NCBI RefSeq assembly: GCF_023856365.1
Contig: NW_026042396.1
Coordinates: 372,001 to 436,000, forward strand
Direction: 5' to 3'
Length of the DNA stretch: 64,000 nt
From: Brienomyrus brachyistius
Taxonomy: Eukaryota > Chordata > Actinopteri > Osteoglossiformes > Mormyridae
Every line of letters begins with the position of its first letter. Within the stretch, counting starts at the first letter, position 1. The translations under genes were made by a program, and so were the position numbers. Shown here one piece after another: positions 59,452 through 64,000 of the stretch. Under the pieces are notes generated by a model. The model searched no databases. It had not been told where the DNA came from and saw nothing but the letters and a program-made list of their open reading frames with translations.

Positions 59452-62400
59452 AAGTGGCTCTTGTGCATACAGCCAGTGGCACCTCACTGCATTTAGCCTG
59501 GTCAGATAGCACAGCATGCAGGTCAGGGTTAAAACATTTTGAAGGGCAGCATGTGAGTCAGGGTTTGGGCAGATTGCGGTCTTTCTGGTAAACGATTCAC
59601 ATATAGCCTCAAAATGAACAGAGAACATGAGAAAAGTCTGCAGGTTTCAAACTCGAAATCACCCTGTATCTGAAACATTCAATATATTTGGTTTGATGTT
59701 TGTTTGTTCGTGTCCTTCCTGGATGTGGAACGCTGAGAGTTTCTGTTACGTTTCATTGGACAACGATGTCCAGGACTCAAACCCCTGACCTTCTGACACC
59801 TTCCAACCCACAGAGAGCCCGGGGCAGGAGCCATCTTGCTCTTCAGGTCCATCAATGACTCAAAGCCTCAGGAGACCAGGAAGCTGCCCCATCCAGGCAG
59901 GTACAGGAGAGACTGGGGCACAGCGCCAAGGACTAAGAAATTACCCAGAAGCCACTGCCTAAATGAGCTTCCCCTCTCCATTCTAAGGACACACACAAGG
60001 TGACGCATCAAAAGACAGGTGTCCATGTGCATGTACGAGAGGAGGGGGCCAAGGGAAGACTGTAAAGGGCAGATAAGAGGGGAGGGGGCCGGTAAATAAG
60101 TGGAAGAGGTTCCTGTATTGAAGACTGGGCTTAAAGACCCTGCATGTGCTGGAAAGCAGAGCAGCACCTGAGTGCAGCAGTGACACTTCTGTCATTTCAA
60201 TCGACCAATCAGCAAAGTGCCCCTTTAGCCACCCCCAATAGTAAAGGGTCACGCTTTAGCCACTCCCATTCTTAAAGAGCCAAGCCATTAGTTAACTGTG
60301 CCTCATTGAGGAAGAATAAAGACACTGATTGATCGCAGTCTGCGCGTTTGTGTCGTGTTTTCGTGGGCTGGGGAGGCAGGGGCTGCTAACCCGTTCAATT
60401 CCCTGAAAAATCAGAGCGACACAAGCTCTCCAGAAAGAGCTCTAATTGCTGCTCTCAAAGTAAGTAGCTGTATTGCCCGTTACTCGTTTACAGTAATAAC
60501 GCATCACTGCTCTCTAGCCTGTTTCACAAGTGTGTTGCTTTCTGGTCCTAATTGACAGTCACTTCCGTTCGGGGAAAATAAGTGCTTAATTATAGCCTAG
60601 CTGAATGCGAGAAGCGGTTCCCCCGCAGTGCATCATGGGATCCCTAAAAGAGCAGAAGGTTCATCGGGGGCTGAGCGCTTCAGCCACTGTCCTGCCTCGG
60701 TGCATTAGAACAGTTCTGCTTGTTTTTCCGCTTCTGAAAGAAGGTGGCATTTCTCTGTGATATGTGCGCGTCCGGATCTGTCCACAGACCTGCTGCACTC
60801 TTCCACAGAGAAGCCTCCTTCGCAGACTGACTATGGTTCCCGCCTGTGGACTGGCTGTGGTTCTCCCTGTAGAAGTACGGTACATGGAGAAGATGGCGAC
60901 TCAGGGAGAAGGGACCCTGACCAGTTCCTTAAGGCCACTGGGACAGTTTGAGGACTGTGGGTTTGTGAATGAAAACAGGAACAGCCCTATCCTTCTCCAC
61001 ACCAGAAGCTACATTTCAACTTTGGAATGGTGCAGGAATCCCTTTGTGGCTGTGGTGTAAAGTTTAACAGACTAGAATTGGGCACTTTTCCCCCACTATT
61101 TGATAATAACTCTGTTTATTCACACACGGCATGTGATGTAGGATATTTGAAACCCATTTAAAAACAGGTAAAGAGAACAGACAGACCCGGTGTCGGCTCA
61201 GCACGCAAACGCAGGAAGTAGACAAATAAGGTTTTAATAAAACACTTCACTGAGGAGCTGGTCGGAGTCCACAGAAATCTTCAGTAGCGCCATCTTAGAG
61301 AAAGTTAGGTATGAAAACACTTGCGTGCACTTTTACGAAACCTTTCATGAAAAGACAGAAAAACGGGACACTACAATTAGCGATCAGAGTGGAATCGCGG
61401 CTGCATGCTGCTGATGGCCACTTGTGGACTTCATTTGCATTCGCTTGTAGTTTTTAATTTCTGAGCGGCAAAATAACACTCGTAAGCTCTGGTGATTGGA
61501 AAGAGCACTTCAGATGAACTAAGTGCAGAAAACATAATTAGTTAAGTGAATCCCCTGCATCCACGGCGCGGAGCCATGAAATGCAGACTCCAAACGGAGG
61601 AGGGCAGATACCATGGTGCTGTTATTTTGTTTGTTTGTTTTACTGCGGCCCTCACACAATAGTCAGACATTCTAGAATTAGGAAAGAGATGCATGCCATT
61701 CTCCTGACATCCTTATTCGCCATCGAACCCGCGGCTGTCCTGTCCTGTTGCCGACATCCCGTCACTCTTTCCGGCAGCCAGTCAGATTCGGCCCTGACGG
61801 CTCCGCCTCCCCTCCCCCCCATTCCCAGAACGTATCGATCACGAGTAAATAGCACCCTGGGATCGATACCACTCACTGTCACGTAAAGAGGACCCTTTTT
61901 GCCATAAACACCCACCTTCTGCAGGTCTGCGTTTGTAAGCAGCATTGCAGACCTGCCCTTTCTGTGGCTTTACTGCGGCCATAAACCGTAACCAGCTAGT
62001 TTGTTGCGCAGTAAATGCGCCATCCACACCGTGACTGCACACGGCCTTCCACATCACTTCCTCCATATAAATCCTTTGCACGTACACAGAAAACTACAGG
62101 GCATGAGGGTTTCAGGTAAAAGGATACAAAACGTGTAGAATGAGCAGTTTGACACCCGTGTGGATTTTACAGGAGTCGAGGACCTGCTGTGTACTACTGG
62201 AAGAACTTATTTAAGGGGTTTAACATCAAGCAATCAGTAGTAGAGAAGGATACAGTTTTATGTGCCTTTAATGGCATTTTATTTGCAGGTTTGTTCAATA
62301 GAGTGCAAAGTAAAAAGAATCTGTAAATACCACAGGTTTTATTACGTATGTTGAGGATGCAAACCCTGTCTAGGCTGGTCTGATTAAAATGCATTTACAG

Positions 62401-64000
62401 AGTTTCAGCTGAAGGCAGGAATTCCACACCACTGGCACTGTCACTCCTGTTAACAAGCAGAGGAGGTGAGGTCGTGTGAATCAGGCCGGCGCACGACGGT
62501 CCAATTAGCGGCACTGGCACAGATGAGCGTCTTCTCCATCCGGCCTCTAGAGGGCGATTGAACTGTCGCCAACGCAAAGACGTGGCAGGGAACATGGTTA
62601 ATGAACCGGCGAGCGAATGGCGGCAGTAAACTTCACAGGGAGTAGAGACAATGAAGACAAGACCCTAATTTCAGCGAGCTATCTTCATTACACTGGACAT
62701 AATGAGCTGTCAGGTGCGACCCGTGAGAATGGCAGCGGAGGCAGCCAGGACAGAACAACTGTCAGAACCGGCAACAAGAGCGACGGTGCAGTGAGGCCCA
62801 GAACCGGGAGCTTGGATTCCGATCGGCAGGATAACGGAGGCTAGCTCATTAGCACGTGCTACCAAGACCTTCAGAATGAACCTTCGGGAGATTAGAAGAA
62901 GTGTTTGTGTTTAAACAGCAGGAAGACTAATGGAAAATCAACAAGACGCCCATATGGTGGTAGGGTTCAATTAAATATTGATCTGTGAGTAAAGACAAAA
63001 AGCCTGTGCCTTTGGAAATCAAAGCTAGAGAGTCTCGCTCTGATGTGGCTGACTGACCTCCAGGCATTCCACACAGGGATGTAGGCGAGATCCTGCCTAC
63101 ATGAGACTCAGCGTCAGGAGTGGCGATGAAGCAATCATCTCAGCAGGACGCTCTCAGAACGAGGGGGTCATCACCTTCCAGGGGCGTTCGGGACCACGTG
63201 AGGTGTTACACGGCCCCCGCAATGCCACACGAACACCTCGGAACATCAACGCTGGGTTTACAGAAGCTCAGAAAGATGCTGGTTTGTCAGGAACATCGTC
63301 CACCAGACAATGTGAATAATGAAAATGACACCGTCATAATTCCGAAACACTTATGAGGGGAATATCGATTTCCTTTCCTGTTCCAGCCCGAGTCTGGCTG
63401 CTTCATTACCCATGGGAGGTTCACATGGGAGGAACTGTGGAGGGGATGCCTCGCCTGGGGACAAAAATTGTGAGATCTGCAGAAATCGCCGGATCATGAC
63501 AAGCTGCCCTGGGCATCTCGCTCTGAGCTACGAGGTCTTGGCTCTTGGGGATGTTAAAATATTCATTAAAAGGACATTACAGAAGTATTCTTAGGGTATC
63601 GTAGCACATTACGGCAGGGAAATCACATTAACCGTCAGCAAAGGTTCCAGCGGCGCCGCCTGAAATCGCAGGAGCTGTTTATTAAACGAGCTAAATGCTA
63701 CGACTCAGTGTAGCTTTCATCGCGGCCTCAACCCACAAGCCCGGCGGAACAGCACCGCAGGATATTGTGCGATCGCAGCGATCCACTTCACCGTCACAAA
63801 ATTCAGTTTCACAAGCGCTTAACCTCTCCGGAAAAGGAACCTCCGAAAATACTCTTCTTGGGCTGGCTAAACCCTTCCTAATCCCTGAACTGTGAACCAC
63901 AAGCTCCGGTTAAATCAAGCCTAATTCTTAAATTGCAAACGGCAGAATTCCCCGACAATGCTAGCGAGTGACAAATGGGTGTGGCGAGGAAAAGCTTTGG
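59452..64000. other. Gene-free tail of the window
   Basis: About 4.5 kb of probable upstream MAN1C1 intron or intergenic DNA. No exon, RNA gene or well-defined repeat was recognised. AT-rich and mixed segments alternate, and open frames are short and show no domain signal. Confidence 0.45.

Overview
This window looks like nuclear DNA of a teleost fish. The support is interrupted genes with GT-AG introns, a tRNA-derived fish-type SINE ending in (GGAT)n, Tc1-like and PIF/Harbinger-like DNA transposon remnants, CA/TG, GA and tetranucleotide microsatellites, and large gene-poor stretches. There is nothing bacterial or viral. Species cannot be fixed from the sequence. The many long poly-C/poly-G tracts are a recognisable genomic habit but do not name a species.

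The one confidently coding locus is the 3' part of MAN1C1 (Golgi alpha-1,2-mannosidase IC, glycoside hydrolase family 47), on the minus strand. Eight exons lie between 47428 and 37211. All phases match and they join into 361 codons plus a TAA stop. They cover most of the catalytic domain, including the counterparts of two of the three catalytic acids, both cysteines of the conserved disulfide and the Ca2+-binding NTEAHP motif. The 5' exons (membrane anchor, stem, first part of the catalytic domain) are not recognisable in 47429-64000. That block is therefore most simply read as upstream intron, with further exons beyond the window.

Layout. 1-37 kb is downstream of MAN1C1 and has no recognised gene. 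It holds two Tc1-like remnants (about 4.1-4.6 and 36.1-36.5 kb), a full-length SINE with a 12-bp target duplication (10.3 kb) and an old SINE copy (20.3 kb). It also holds a pair of TIR elements of about 510 bp starting CAGTACTGTGC (28.2 and 31.2 kb), a hairpin element with arms of about 150 bp (32.0-32.4 kb), several minisatellites and AT-rich blocks that could be conserved non-coding elements. 37.2-47.4 kb is MAN1C1. Its last intron contains a 21-bp minisatellite of about 49 copies that abuts the final 3' splice site, and another intron contains a polypurine block of about 390 bp. 47.4-64 kb contains a 5'-truncated SINE (56.3 kb), a 2.4-kb PIF/Harbinger-like element with a decayed Myb/SANT-type gene and no visible transposase (56.9-59.3 kb), and a CpG-decayed tRNA-Leu(AAG)-like sequence (59.4 kb).

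Most long open frames here are repeat artefacts (minisatellites or CA/TG tracts) or random frames, and are not annotated as genes. No undescribed enzymatic or defence system is visible. The most unusual points are the minisatellite fused to the MAN1C1 terminal 3' splice site, the 346-bp palindromic element, and the CCAAT-containing perfect hairpin at 27.6 kb.
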